NCBI GenBank assembly: GCA_963698255.1
Contig: CAVOQD010000014.1
Span: 1-64,000 of the forward strand
Origin: JAWKOK01 sp963698255
GTDB taxonomy: Bacteria; Chloroflexota; Anaerolineae; Caldilineales; Caldilineaceae
Direction: 5' to 3'
Length of the DNA stretch: 64,000 bases
In this document: positions 11,723 through 22,348 of the stretch, one piece after another
How positions within the stretch are numbered: the first letter of the stretch is position 1
Layout: the number at the start of each line of letters is the position of its first letter
The notes under the pieces: generated by a model
The model's database searches: none
Seen by the model: the letters and a program-made list of their open reading frames with translations, nothing else
What the model was told of the DNA's origin: nothing
Program-made: the position numbers and the translations under genes

Positions 11723-13433
11723 TCCAAATCAAACGCAAATTCCGTAGATCGCCTGTCGTCAAACGTGCTTTGATGCGCCACTGAAGCCCAGACGCCGTAA
11801 CCCCAGGAAAGTAACGTTTATGCAACCATTCGGCAAACTGGATGATACCAACCATGGTCAGAATCTCGATGGCAATCTGCCGATCGAAGATCGCCAGCAA
11901 GAGTAGATAAGGACCGCACCGACCGTGCCTTCTATCAGTAGCTGGATCAGCGGGATCTGTTCTTGAACAAGCGTCCCGATGCCCCACGCACCGATGGCGG
12001 CAACTACGCTTGCTCCGCCGTAAACCAGAAAGAGACGCGCGGCGCCCGCAAGGGACAGCTGATTTCGATCATAGCGTTTCAACAGCAGTGCAAAGAGTAT
12101 GATGACGCCAAGAAACGAATAACAGCGCACTTGCCGAAGCAAGACCTACATAGCCGAAGTATTTGCTGCCCAGAAAAGCGAAGATGATGTACGGAATCAT
12201 CGCCAAACTCGTCACCAGCGGGACCGTGCGCGTGTCCTTTGTGACATAGAAAACCCGGGTCAGCAGGTTGCCTATCATGGCAAACAGAATCGACTCGATG
12301 AGCACTATCGGGATGATGCGCGCAACGGCCAGCGTATCCGCTCCCGTGAAAGCGCCTCGCTCAAATAGGACCTGAATCAAAGGAATGGCAATCACGCTTC
12401 CGAGGATTACCACCGGCAGCGCCACCGCCAGGGTCAGCCTGGCGCTATATTTGAATGTGGAGAGCAGCCCCGGTATGCCATTGCGGGCAAAATTCTTGGA
12501 CATGATGGGAAAGGTCGCAGTGACGACCGTGACAGCCAGCATGCTCTGGAAAATCCGCACGGTTTTCTTCGCATATCCCAGGTAGGAAAGATCGCCGTCC
12601 GGCAAGCCTGACGCAAAGAAGCGCTCGACAATGGGCCCGATGCGCGTGATCAAACCGAGAAGGATGAATGGCATTACCAAGATCAGCGTACTGCGCACCC
12701 GCTCGTCCGTAAACGGAAGACGGCCGGGCCAACCATGACGAACAATCGGAATAGTCGTCACACACGCCTGCAAAATCATCGCCACCAATAATGCCCATGC
12801 CAATGCGACCACACCAACGTAGCGATAGAGCAATAGAACCGTCACAATGCTGCCGATGGAGTTGATAGCCCCCCCGGCTGCCGGCCAGAAATATCGCCCT
12901 CGTGCATTTTGAATCCCAGATGTAAATGAACTGTAGCCGCTAAAAAACGTAGTGAAGGCGAGAATCTCAAGCATCTGGGCGGTCAAAGCAGCCTTATCAG
13001 GCTTCAAGCCAGGTGCAGTTACCCTGAGTATCTGGGGGGCAAAAGCCCATATGCCCAATGAGACCAATAGTAGGATGCCGCCAATCAGCCAGAAAAATGT
13101 TCCCACTAACCGCCAGGCTTGATCTTCTTCGCCGGACTCAACATCTTTGACAAAGGCAGGAATAAAGACAAATGATAAGCCGGCAAATAGGACGCCCTGG
13201 ATGTAGCCCGGTATGGTGAACGCAGTCAGGTATGCGTCCATGCCTTCCCCGGCGCCATAGAGCGCCGCAATGATCATTTGGTTGGCAAAACCGGCAATCA
13301 GGCTGAATATGCCGCCAAATGCAACCCGAAACGCAGCCTGTGAGATGGATTTCTGCTGTTCCGCGCGCTCCGTAGGCTTAGAGTCTACTACCGGTTCTTG
13401 CTCAGACGGTTCCTTCACAAGGTCGTTACTCAT
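11716..13433 (-). CDS. MurJ/MviN-type polysaccharide flippase
   Basis: A multidrug/oligosaccharidyl-lipid/polysaccharide exporter protein of about 570 residues. After a hydrophilic N-terminus it shows the family opening (ISQAAFRVAFGGIFSLIAGFANQMIIAALYG, read in parts) and 13-14 membrane helices, including GYIQGVLFAGLSFVFIPAFV and FILLGLITRIGPIVERFFASG. It sits three bases after the tyrosine-kinase gene and before GT and polymerase genes, so here it probably acts as the Wzx step, flipping the lipid-linked repeat unit. A second MurJ at 51,792 is the better candidate for peptidoglycan. Breaks lie near 12,130 and 11,900; the second looks like a deletion. The exact C-terminus is uncertain. Confidence 0.82.
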
Positions 13434-13436
13434 GGC

Positions 13437-14987
13437 CTATGTAGCTCGATTGACGACAATATGGACAGATTTCGCGTTTAGCTTGGCCAACTGATCGCGA
13501 ACGCTGCGGACCCCCCCAAGGTTCGCCTGATCTTGGGCGACGACGAGCAGGATCTCGTCCACGACAGGAACAAGAATCGCAGCATCTGTTGCTGTTGACA
13601 AGGCCGGCGTATCGAGAAGCACCACGTCAAACTGGTGCGCCAACTCATGCAGCAATGTGCGCATTTGGGCGTTACCCAGAATCTCCGTCCCCTGATACAG
13701 CCGCTCGGCCAGTCCTGCCGGAGCTACGGAGAGGACAAATTCCGATCCGGTCGGACCAGTAAGCGCCGGACCTGTCGTAATCACCTTGAGCATCGACAGC
13801 TCTGTCGACTTGCAGCACGCCGCTGATGTTCGCCTGGCCGGTCAGGTAACTAGTCAAGCCGCGATCGTTGTCAAGCCCGAAACGCCCATTTATAGACGGA
13901 TTATGCAGATCGCAGTCGATGATGACGACGCTGCGGCCGGACTTGGCAATGGAGACGGCCAGGCTTGCAGTCACCGTGGATTTGCCTTCACCCTCGCTGC
14001 CGCTGGCAACCAAAATCGAATAGGGCTGGCCGTCGGGGATTCCCGCCATGAGATTGATGCGCAGGCGCCGGAACGCTTCAACCTGGGGCGTATAGCGTGG
14101 AATCGCCGTTCAAGTCGATCATGTTGAATGCTTGGCTACCCACGGGAATATTGCCGACAACTGGTGCACCCGTCACAGTTTCAATTTGGTCGGCGGTACG
14201 CAAGCGGGTATCCAGGTTTTCTCGCACCAGGGCAAGACCGACGCCCAAGCAACAAACCGACCAGAGCGCCCAATACGAGATTCATGTTGGTACGAGGTGT
14301 CGCCGGCGCAGTGGGTTCAAAGGGAGGTTCAACAATCGAGACTGCGTTCTCGCGCACGGCATCCTCAAGCCGCAGCCGTTCATATTCATCAAGCAGCGTC
14401 GTGTAGGTCCGCTCCTTCAGGGCTATGCTCTGATTGGCGGCATCCAACCTCGCAACATCAACCGCTGGGTTGGCCAGTAGGGTTTCGTACTCGGACCGAA
14501 GCGCAGCAAGTTCGGATTCAAGCTGCTCTAATTGACGGTTGAGTATGTCAATGGTTGCCTGGCCTTCGCTTGCATAAAGTTCACGGCTCTTGACAATCAA
14601 CGAATCAGCAGCCAGTTGTGCTACCTGCTGGGCGGCAAGCGCATCGGGGGCTTCCGCCGAGATCTTCATCAATTCGGTATTGGGGATCAGTTCAACCGTA
14701 ATTGCCGGCCGTTCGGTCAGATTTAGCTGAGACCGGATGTCCTGGGCGACTGATGATCCCGTCACAATTCGTGAATAAGTGTTCATCAAGCGGTCGGTGT
14801 AATTGATATCGGTCCGGCTGTTGATCAAGCCACTGCCGACAGTTGCTACACGTAGCGTCGTCGAAGATCGATACATGGGCGTAGCCATGTAGGAAAGCAC
14901 AGCGGCACAGAGGATTCCGACAATCGTGGAAACGATGATAATCCACTTGCGACGATAGATGATGGCGATGTATTGTCGTAGATTCAT
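13437..14987 (-). CDS. Wzc/CpsD-like tyrosine autokinase (chain-length regulator)
   Basis: About 516 residues. The N-terminal Wzz domain starts at an ATG at 14987 (NLRQYIAIIYRRKWIIIVST), with one TM helix, a periplasmic coiled coil (LNRQLEQLESELAALRSEYE) and a second TM helix (LVLGALVGLLLG). The C-terminal BY-kinase domain carries Walker A (SGSEGEGKSTVTASLA), Walker A' (VVIIDCDLHNP) and Walker B (VVLLDTPAL). It ends at VHIVVNRAT without the usual C-terminal tyrosine cluster, so autophosphorylation may differ or the tail may be lost. Two breaks (near 14,240 and 13,800) cancel in length. It controls polymer length and export together with the Wzy and Wzx genes downstream. Confidence 0.85.
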
Positions 14988-15203
14988 TACGCTGTCTCTC
15001 GTGATGGCTAATTCGATCAAGAACGTCTCTTGCACATGCAGGTGTTTGCGCTGGATTGACAGTACCAGCTAGCCCGGCAAATTGCCCTTGGCATTCACCA
15101 AACGAATGCGCAATGGCTTCTTCATCAGCCCCAGGACTTTATCGTACGCTCGGCCGATTTCCTTCTTTGCGAATGCAAACGGCTATCTTACCAAACAGCT
15201 ATA

Positions 15204-15771
15204 TTATGATCCCAAAATGGGAATCGCGAAATACGCAGGCATGCGATCCGGAACGATGTTGCGCAATTTGGGGTTCGCTTGGTCACGCGCCGACAGCATC
15301 ACATCTCGCCGCACCCATGCTACAGCGAGTTCCGGATCATCCCAGGCAACACCCCATTCATCCTCTGCATTGTGGTACTGATCGACCAGATACGTCAGTG
15401 TTGCATCGGTCAGCGCCAGGAACCCATGGGCGACGCCGCTGGGAATGTAGACGCCGATTTCATTCTCCTCGACCGATCTCCAGCACGTGGCTGCTGCCGA
15501 AAGTCGGAGAGCCTATGCGTAGATCCGCCAGGCCGACTTGGATTCGGCCGCGTGGGACATACCAATAATCTACTTGATGGAAGTGATAGTGCAAACCACG
15601 CAGCACGCCCGCGACGCTGTCACTGCGATTCGCCTGGATCATATCCCAGCTTCGTTCGGGAAACCACTCCCGGCGAAACGTCTCCATGAAGCGCCCCCGT
15701 TCATCTCCAAACCCGCGGAGATGAACATATTTTATGCCATCGATTCGGGCACAATTTTCAATGAATGTCAC
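15204..15771 (-). CDS. rfbC: dTDP-4-dehydrorhamnose 3,5-epimerase family
   Basis: A cupin-fold sugar-nucleotide epimerase of about 188 residues, which is the normal family length. Visible motifs are ERGRFMETFRREWFPE, the catalytic-histidine region GVLRGLHYHFHQVDYWYVPRG, and, after the break, GVYIPSGVAHGFLALTDAT. The last strand ends PAYFAIPILGS-stop at 15204. One extra base near 15,465 splits the gene (span 3n+1). It acts on a 4-keto-6-deoxy sugar nucleotide. No rfbA, rfbB or rfbD lies beside it, so the substrate could be the CDP sugar made by rfbF or a dTDP sugar supplied from elsewhere. Confidence 0.85.
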
Positions 15772-15839
15772 CGCTTGCTCCTCTCAGTGTAAGCGAACAC
15801 ACACAAGCCGACCGACCATTTCGTCGATTTCCCGGCCCT

Positions 15840-16954
15840 TTAGGCCGGAACCTGAACGCCCACAAACTTGCGTACCACCGACGTTACCAAATCGATCTGC
15901 TCGTCGGTCAGTTCGGCAAAGATCGGGAGGGAGAGGATCTGATTGGCATAGGCTCCGTGACCGGAAAGTCGCCCGGTGCATAGCCCAGTTCAGCGTAGGC
16001 CGGCAGCAGATGGATCGGGATCGGATAGTGCAGCCCGCAGGCCACGCCGGCCGCGTCCAGGCGTTCCATCAGCGCTTCACGGTTGGCGAGACGAATCACA
16101 TAGAGATGATAGACGTGTTCGACGTCAGGCGCAACTGCCGGTGTCACCAGCGGCAATTCGCCCAGGAGCGTGGCGTATTGCTCTGCCGCCCGACGCCGGC
16201 CTGCATTCCAGCCGTCGAGGCGGGGCAGCTTGACGTTGAGCACCGCCGCCTGCATGGTGTCGAGGCGATGGTTGAAGCCTTTGATCTCGTGGTGATACTT
16301 TTTCTTCATGCCCAGGTTTCGCAACATGCGAATCCGCTCGGCCAGGTCGGCGTCGTTGGTCACGACGGCGCCGCCGTCGCCGTAGGCGCCCAGGTTTTTG
16401 CCCGGATAGAAGCTGAAGCCGGCCGCGTGGCCCAGGCTGCCTGTGCGTCGCCCTTTGTAGCGAGCGCCGTGGGCCTGCGCGGCGTCTTCGAAGACCAGCA
16501 AACCGTGTTTGTCGGCGATGGCCAGGATCGGGTCCATGTCGGCCGGTTGGCCGTAGAGATGGACCGGCATGATCGCCTTGGTCCGCGGGGTGATGGCCGC
16601 TTCGATCAACGCCGGATCGATGTTGTAGGTCTCCGGATGGGCATCGACCAGCACAGGCGTGGCGCCGGTGTTGGAGATGGCCAGCGTGGTGGCGATGAAC
16701 GTGTTGGCCGCGGTGATGACCTCGTCGCCCGGACCGATGCCGTAGCCGAGCAGGATCAGTTCCAGGGCGGAGTAGCCCGAATCAACGCCGACACAGTAAT
16801 CGGCTTCGCAGTAGCGCGCAAATGCCTGCTCAAAATCGGCGACCGCCTGCCCCAGCACGAAGTCGCCACGCTGCATGACGCCCAACACCGCAACGTCTAC
16901 CTCTTCCTGGATGGATCGATATTGTGTTTGCAGATCAACAAATGGGATTTTCAT
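15840..16954 (-). CDS. DegT/DnrJ/EryC1 sugar aminotransferase
   Basis: A PLP-dependent sugar-nucleotide aminotransferase of about 371 residues. It opens with KIPFVDLQTQYRSIQEE. The PLP lysine lies in FSFYPGKNLGAYGDGGA, the cofactor Asp in VFEDAAQAHGARY, and NHRLDTMQAAVLNVKL and HVYHLYVIR follow. It converts a keto sugar nucleotide to an amino sugar. The frame breaks near 15,955: the expected TEAYANQ is read as TEPMPI, which fits loss of one base (span 3n+2), the one clear exception to the insertion trend. The upstream Gfo/Idh oxidoreductase is its usual partner, for example in UDP-2,3-diacetamido-uronate pathways. Confidence 0.88.
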
Positions 16955-17023
16955 TTTCCGAATCCTTGCATAGGATGAGTGCTGCGATCACTCGCAACGA
17001 GTTGGTACCTCGCGGCTCAAGTC

Positions 17024-17182
17024 GGACCATGGTTTGTAGTAACGGCTTCAGCCGTTTTTGTACCGACAGATCGACAGAAGTCGCAACTACGAACCATTGG
17101 TTTATTTGAGCCGGCTCGTACAAGCGGCAAGAGAACGCCCCGTCATATCTGTAAGAATGACATTGTCATTCATATGACGAGG
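17024..17182. repeat. Nested palindromes in gap between oxidoreductase and aminotransferase genes
   Basis: Two structures share the 255-base gap. Around 17,027-17,105 an imperfect inverted repeat (CCATGGTTTGTAGT / ACTACGAACCATTGG) contains the inner hairpin AACGGC-ttca-GCCGTT. At 17,140-17,182 a nested palindrome has outer arms CGTCATAT/ATATGACG and inner arms GAATGAC/GTCATTC. The second follows the oxidoreductase stop on the minus strand and could attenuate transcription into the DegT gene. Confidence 0.5.
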
Positions 17183-17210
17183 CGGCAAAGGACTCACATG
17201 GTTTGGTCTT

Positions 17211-18282
17211 TTATGCGTGCAACCCCGCTCCGACAGCGACCGGTTCCCTGCTCGCCATATTGCCATTGGTGAACGAAATCACTGCGTTGTCCGTTTGCAG
17301 GGACTTCTGAGCCGCCTCGACGATCTGAACCACGCGCAGGCCGCTGTAGCCGTCTGATTGGGGTTCTTTCCCCTCGCGGATGCAATCCAGAAAGTGATTG
17401 CATTCGACCCGCAGCGGTTCGTCAAAACGCACAAATGGACTGATAACGTCGCCGTAGTGGTAGGCGAACTGGAATTCGCCGAAGGTATCCGTGTGCCGGA
17501 TGGCATCGACACGCTTGTCGTACACCTTGATCTTTTCCTGGCTTTCTACATCGTCGTAGATAACCATCTTTTCGCTGCCCACCACCGTGATGCGGCGGGT
17601 CTTGCACGGGTCCAGCCAACTGAGGCGCATGTGGGCCAGCACGTTGTCCGGGAAGCGCAGGGTCATGTAGGCGACATCCTCGATGCCCGGCTGAACACAG
17701 CCGTTGCCCTGGGCGCAGACACTCATCGGACTTTGACCCAACAGGTAGAGCAAGATCGAGATATCGTGGGGGGCCAGGTCCCAGATGACGTTCAGGCGTG
17801 AACTGAATAGTCCCAGGCTGACCCGAACGGCATCAATGTAGTGAATCTTGCCCAAGCTCGCCGCTGTCGATCATCCGCTTGAGTGTGCGCACGGCCGAGT
17901 TGTATTCAAACGTATGGCCGACCATCAACACCCGGTTGTGCTCTTTGGCCACCTTGATCAGCTCGGACGCATGGACGGAACTCAATGTCAGCGGCTTTTC
18001 CACCAATACATGGAGCCCGTTCATCAGGCATTCCCGCACGACGTCATAATGCGTGTGCGGCGGTGTGGCAACGACCACAGCATCCAAGTTCAGATCAAAG
18101 AGTTCTCGATAATTCTGCGTGACCACCGGAATCTGCGGGTGTCGATCTTTGACCCCGGCCAACCGTTTTTCATCGAGGTCCGCAACTGCTACTACGACGG
18201 ACGTCGGGATTTCCACAAAGTTACGGATCAGATTGGGACCCCAGTAACCGTACCCAATCGCTCCGATTCGAATCGGTTCCAT
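17211..18282 (-). CDS. Gfo/Idh/MocA-family sugar-nucleotide oxidoreductase
   Basis: About 356 residues. The N-terminal Rossmann fold is clear (IRIGAIGYGYWGPNLIRNF), followed by DAVVVATPPHTHYDVV and the catalytic EKP motif (HVLVEKPLTLS). The C-terminal half has IWDLAPHDISILLYLLG, carrying the His-Asp pair of the family, and a sheet region (MRLSWLDPCKTRRITVVGSE). One extra base lies near 17,850 (span 3n+1). The ATG directly follows the stop of the initiating sugar transferase. With the DegT aminotransferase downstream it fits the WlbA/WlbE type of pair: oxidation at C3 of a UDP-uronate followed by transamination. The substrate is inferred. Confidence 0.85.
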
Positions 18283-19281
18283 CTATTTCGCACCTTTGCT
18301 CAGTAGGACTGCGGGAATCGTGCCAACCAAAATCTTGAGGTCAAGCCAGGTCGACTGGCGCTCGATGTACTCAACATCCAGCTCAACCTGCTCATTGAAG
18401 CCGAGTTCGCCGCGCCCCATCATCTGCCACAGACCTGTGATGCCGGGAATCGTCGCCAGCCGCTTCATGCTTTCGTCTGAGTACATCTCGACTTCGTATG
18501 GAATCGGCGGGCGGGGACCAACCAGGCTCATGTGGCCCTGCAGAACGTTCCAGAGTTGGGGCAGTTCGTCCAGGCTGGTCTTGCGCAGGAACTTGCCGAC
18601 CTTGGTCACTCTCGGATCGCCGTTGAGCTTGAACATGTCGGCGCCCTGTTTGTCCGGCTGGACCTCGGTCATCTTATCGGCGTCGCCCTCGATGTAGGCT
18701 TGGACAAATTGACGATGGAGGTCAGGGCTGGCATCGGTGCGCATGCTACGGAACTTCAGGAAGGTGAAGTCCTGGCGTTGCCAGTAGAGCCGACCGTTGT
18801 GTCGCTTGGGCTTGGCGCCGACACGCTGCTGTTTGAAGATGACCGGACCCGGTGAATCCCAAGCGATAATCAGGGCAATGACCGCCATAAGCGGGGCCAA
18901 AAAAATCAGCGCCGTCGCCGTGATCCCGAGATCGAGAAGACGCTTGACCGCAAAGTAGACATCTCGACTGTCGACCAGCGGTCCGATGGCCAGCGGGTCC
19001 GCCCTGTGCAGTTGTTCAAAGCGGATGTCTTCCTGTAGGAAGGCAAGCCGATCCGGATTTCCTTCCGGGTCCGTGTCAGCAACATGGTTCGGATAGGGAT
19101 GTCCCAGTTCTGCCGATCGCGTCGTCGGCGACATTGAAACGGAACTTGACGCTCCCTGAGCAAGCTGAAACTTTTCGGCGTGCGCGATAGTCTGCATGGG
19201 CATATCCCCCAGTAATTGGGCTCTCTGTTGACTCGTGTCCGTCACGGAACCGTGTGGACCGGCGTGTAGCTGACTTGACAT
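18283..19281 (-). CDS. Initiating sugar-phosphate transferase (bacterial sugar transferase family)
   Basis: A complete 332-residue membrane protein that transfers a sugar-1-phosphate to undecaprenyl phosphate, the first step of repeat-unit synthesis. After a hydrophilic N-terminal tail comes one membrane-inserted segment (LLDLGITATALIFLAPLMAV), then FKQQRVG, FTFLKFRSMRTDA, GKFLRKTSLDELPQLWNVL, MSLVGPRPPIPYEVEMY and PGITGLWQMMGRGELGF, the standard PF02397 signature blocks. It lacks the N-terminal four-TM/CoA-binding region of full WbaP proteins and so resembles the short PglC/WcaJ-C type with an added tail. It shows no frameshift. Confidence 0.92.
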   Translation of the reverse strand: MSSQLHAGPHGSVTDTSQQRAQLLGDMPMQTIAHAEKFQLAQGASSSVSMSPTTRSAELGHPYPNHVADTDPEGNPDRLAFLQEDIRFEQLHRADPLAIGPLVDSRDVYFAVKRLLDLGITATALIFLAPLMAVIALIIAWDSPGPVIFKQQRVGAKPKRHNGRLYWQRQDFTFLKFRSMRTDASPDLHRQFVQAYIEGDADKMTEVQPDKQGADMFKLNGDPRVTKVGKFLRKTSLDELPQLWNVLQGHMSLVGPRPPIPYEVEMYSDESMKRLATIPGITGLWQMMGRGELGFNEQVELDVEYIERQSTWLDLKILVGTIPAVLLSKGAK

Positions 19282-19370
19282 TGAGATGACACTCGAAATC
19301 TAATGACCTAACCGAGTGCGATGCCATTGTGACGCTAGTTCAGGTGCCGTGTCGGACGAGTCGCCGGGGA

Positions 19371-20385
19371 CTACGGATACCCGTCCGGATTGTGGGCTTG
19401 CCAGCGCCAAGCGTCTTGGCACATTTCTTCAATACCTTTATCGGCTGTCCATTCGAGATCCTTCGCAGCTCTTGCGCAATTTGCGAAACTTGTTGCAACA
19501 TCGCCGGGCCGCCGGTCAACGATCTCGTAGGGGACCGATTTGCCGCTGGCCTTTTCAAATGCGGCAACAACTTCGAGCACGCTGTAGCCCCTGCCGGTGC
19601 CCAGATTGTAGGTGTAGAGTCCGGGCGATTGAGCCAGTTTGTCCAGCGCCTTGACGTGTCCCAGCGCCAGGTCGACCACATGGATGTAGTCGCGCACGCC
19701 GGTCCCGTCCGGTGTGTCATAGTCGTCGCCGAAGACCTGCAAGGCCGCACGCCGCCCCACGGCCACCTGGGTGATGTAGGGGAAGAGGTTATTGGGGATG
19801 CCGTTGGGATCCTCGCCGATCTGGCCGCTGGGGTGGGCGCCGACCGGGTTGAAGTAGCGCAGGAGTGCGATCCGCCAGGTCGGATCGGAATGCTGAAGGT
19901 CACGCAAGAATCTGTTCGTTCATCAGTTTGGACCAACCGTAGGGATTGGTTGCCGAGAGCGGGAAGTCTTCGGTGATGGGCATCGTGTCAGGATCGCCGT
20001 AGACAGTGGCCGACGAACTGAAGACCAATGTGCGAACATCATGATCGCGCATACAGAAGCAGAGATTGAGCGTGCCGGTGACGTTGTTTCGATAGTATTC
20101 GAGCGGCTTGGCAACGGACTCGCCGACTGCCTTCAGGGCTGCGAAATGGATCACTGCATCGATGTCATGTTGCTGAAAGACCGCATCCAGCGCTTCCGGA
20201 TCCAGCAGATCAACTTGGTGAAAATCGAGCGAGCGTCCGGTCAGCTTCTGCACGCGCCGCAGTGATTCTTCACTGGCATTCGATAGATTGTCGACCACGA
20301 CCACGTCGTAGCCGGCCTGGAGCAATTCCAGTGTCGTGTGGCTGCCGATATAGCCGGCGCCGCCGGTAACCAAAATGGTGCTCAT
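19371..20385 (-). CDS. galE: UDP-glucose 4-epimerase
   Basis: A short-chain epimerase of about 337 residues, the usual GalE length. The NAD-binding start is MSTILVTGGAGYIGSHTTLE at an ATG at 20385. Catalytic elements are FSSSATVYG and the YxxxK motif in NPYGWSKLMNEQIL. Substrate-side motifs are LLRYFNPVGAHPSG, GTGVRDYIHVVDLALGH, YNLGTGRGYSVLEV and RRPGDVATSFA. One extra base after NEQIL near 19,905 splits the gene (span 3n+1). It supplies UDP-galactose (or UDP-GalNAc) to the polymer. Confidence 0.93.
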
Positions 20386-20506
20386 CCTCGTTCCTTTCGA
20401 GAGCTGTTGCATGCCGAAACTAAACAATACCGATTCAGCCACAAGTGTACAATGTGATAATCAGCCCTCATAACGAGTCGGCGTCCGATGTTGACCTCAT
20501 CTTCCC

Positions 20507-22318
20507 CTACTGCAATAGGAGCAACCAGTCATCTTCATTCGGACACGTAAGTAGTAGGCCACCAAGATCCGCATGAGGAAATGGAGCAGCATTTTGTCGA
20601 TCACCGGTTCGCGGGTTCAGCCAAACGCCGGCTAGTGTCTTGCCGGTCGGAGGATCGGTCCATCGGGTGGTGCGGCAACGTGCTCCGCTGGGAAAGTAGA
20701 CCAAAAAGAAATCGTCCTCCGCTCCAGCCATGAACGGCATGAACTCTTGTCCTGCCTGCCAGTGCGGATCGAGTGCATTCAGGCGGGGGGTAAGCCGCCA
20801 CCACGGCAATGAACGCAGGATGGACGCTCCCACGCCTAACTGGTAGCTGCCTGGCAGGCAGGCAGCTTCAGACCAATTTGCGTCGCCCCAGTGCCCGAGA
20901 AACCCGTCGTCGTCGGACATTTGCCAGAGTCCATTGGCGCCATACGAATGTCCCGCTGCTCCGGCAAGGATGCACATCCAGAATGCGTAACGTTGATCGA
21001 CGGCCCAAAACTGGCCCAATATTCCTTCATACCACGGTTCCATGTTGACGATTGGGAGATGCGGCGCTGCGATGCTTGCCTGTAGAATCGCATTGACCAT
21101 TACCTGACGGCTGTGCTCAGAATGACCGGATTGGATGGCAGTCATCCCTACCCATGGCGCTTTGTTCAAGCTCTCGTGCGAATAGACCCCTGGGATTGGA
21201 TGTGTGGTAATAATATGGCCTTCAGGATCGTAGTCCGCCACTGCACGCCCGACATTTTCCCATGCTTCGCGCCGTGCGATAAGGCTTTCCGCGTCAGATC
21301 GGGTGTCTTGCGCATATCGCCGCTTAAGCTGGCGCAAACGCTCCTGATGATGAGCCGGCAACCGTCGCACGATGTTTGCCATCTTCGAGCGTATGTTTTT
21401 AGCACGGCTCGTCGGGGTCGGATTGGGCAATTTCAACATGTCGCTCTCGCCACAGAGGCACCACACGACAGGGTAGGCTGCATAGCGTGCTACAAGGTAT
21501 TGCCAATAGCGTGTCATCTGGTCGACACCCATCCAGTCGATTTGGAATCCCCATCCGCCGAGGATGCAGGGAACAATACCGGCGTCAACCAGAAATTTGA
21601 TCCTTTGATCAACGGCCTGAAAGTATCGTGGATTGATCAGATCCCAGCGACGCGTGAACGGATAACCGCCTTCATTGGCAATGGCGTCATGGTCGGCATC
21701 AACCTCGGGTGGCATGCCGACAACAAGTTGCACAACACTAAATCCTTGTTGAGCGCGTTGGGTTGCCAGATCTTGAAAGGGCTGCGGCCATGCGCAGCGA
21801 CCTGTCGCACCGTACCACCACGTGTCGGCCAACCACAGAAATGGGGCGCCATCTGTATGAATGAGGCGGCGGGTAGCCGGTGCTGCCACGAGAGCGCCAT
21901 GTCGCATGAGCGGATTTTCGCCCCCATATGCTTCGATGATGAACTCGCCCTGTGCAGGAGATGACCAGGCAATTTTATTTGATTGGTGAGGAATGAGTTC
22001 GAACTGATATCGTCCAACCTGCTTGGGGCAGATGCGTGCGCGGAAGATCCGGTCGCCGTCCCAGAAGATCGGCACATGCGAGAGATCGCCGTTAGGGGCC
22101 TGCAACGCTACAGAAGCTACAGCTTCACGATAGGCATTGGTAGAATTGCTATCGCTTGTAAAAGTAAGCTCAATCGGAACGTGGGTATATCCGGACAACT
22201 GACGCGGTCCACTAATCTCTGACATATTCTGACTACAGGAATTCCCATATTGTTCAATAAAACGGGGTTGGCTTCCCAAGAAGTCCGACTTTATGCAAAA
22301 GTCGGACTCTTTCGCCAC
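20507..22318 (-). CDS. DUF4038 (apiosidase-like) glycosidase-family protein
   Basis: A 603-residue intact protein; an internal ATG at 22225 could also be the start. The N-terminal beta domain resembles DUF5060 (YREAVASVALQAPNGDLSHV). It is followed by a TIM-barrel-like DUF4038 region with PFLWLADTWWYGATGRC, VVQLVVGMPPEVDAD, ILGGWGFQIDW, PVVWCLCGESDML, IVNMEPWYEGI and ANGLWQMSDDDGFLGHWG, and a C-terminal sheet domain like the putative collagen-binding module (GVWLNPRTGDRQNA). The conserved acidic residues of the barrel are present. No signal peptide is evident, so a cytoplasmic or unusual location is possible. Substrate unknown; a glycoside in or related to this polymer is the natural guess. 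Confidence 0.75.
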   Translation of the reverse strand: MAKESDFCIKSDFLGSQPRFIEQYGNSCSQNMSEISGPRQLSGYTHVPIELTFTSDSNSTNAYREAVASVALQAPNGDLSHVPIFWDGDRIFRARICPKQVGRYQFELIPHQSNKIAWSSPAQGEFIIEAYGGENPLMRHGALVAAPATRRLIHTDGAPFLWLADTWWYGATGRCAWPQPFQDLATQRAQQGFSVVQLVVGMPPEVDADHDAIANEGGYPFTRRWDLINPRYFQAVDQRIKFLVDAGIVPCILGGWGFQIDWMGVDQMTRYWQYLVARYAAYPVVWCLCGESDMLKLPNPTPTSRAKNIRSKMANIVRRLPAHHQERLRQLKRRYAQDTRSDAESLIARREAWENVGRAVADYDPEGHIITTHPIPGVYSHESLNKAPWVGMTAIQSGHSEHSRQVMVNAILQASIAAPHLPIVNMEPWYEGILGQFWAVDQRYAFWMCILAGAAGHSYGANGLWQMSDDDGFLGHWGDANWSEAACLPGSYQLGVGASILRSLPWWRLTPRLNALDPHWQAGQEFMPFMAGAEDDFFLVYFPSGARCRTTRWTDPPTGKTLAGVWLNPRTGDRQNAAPFPHADLGGLLLTCPNEDDWLLLLQ

Positions 22319-22348
22319 GGAATTTTGAGAAGATACGAATCTCCTAGA

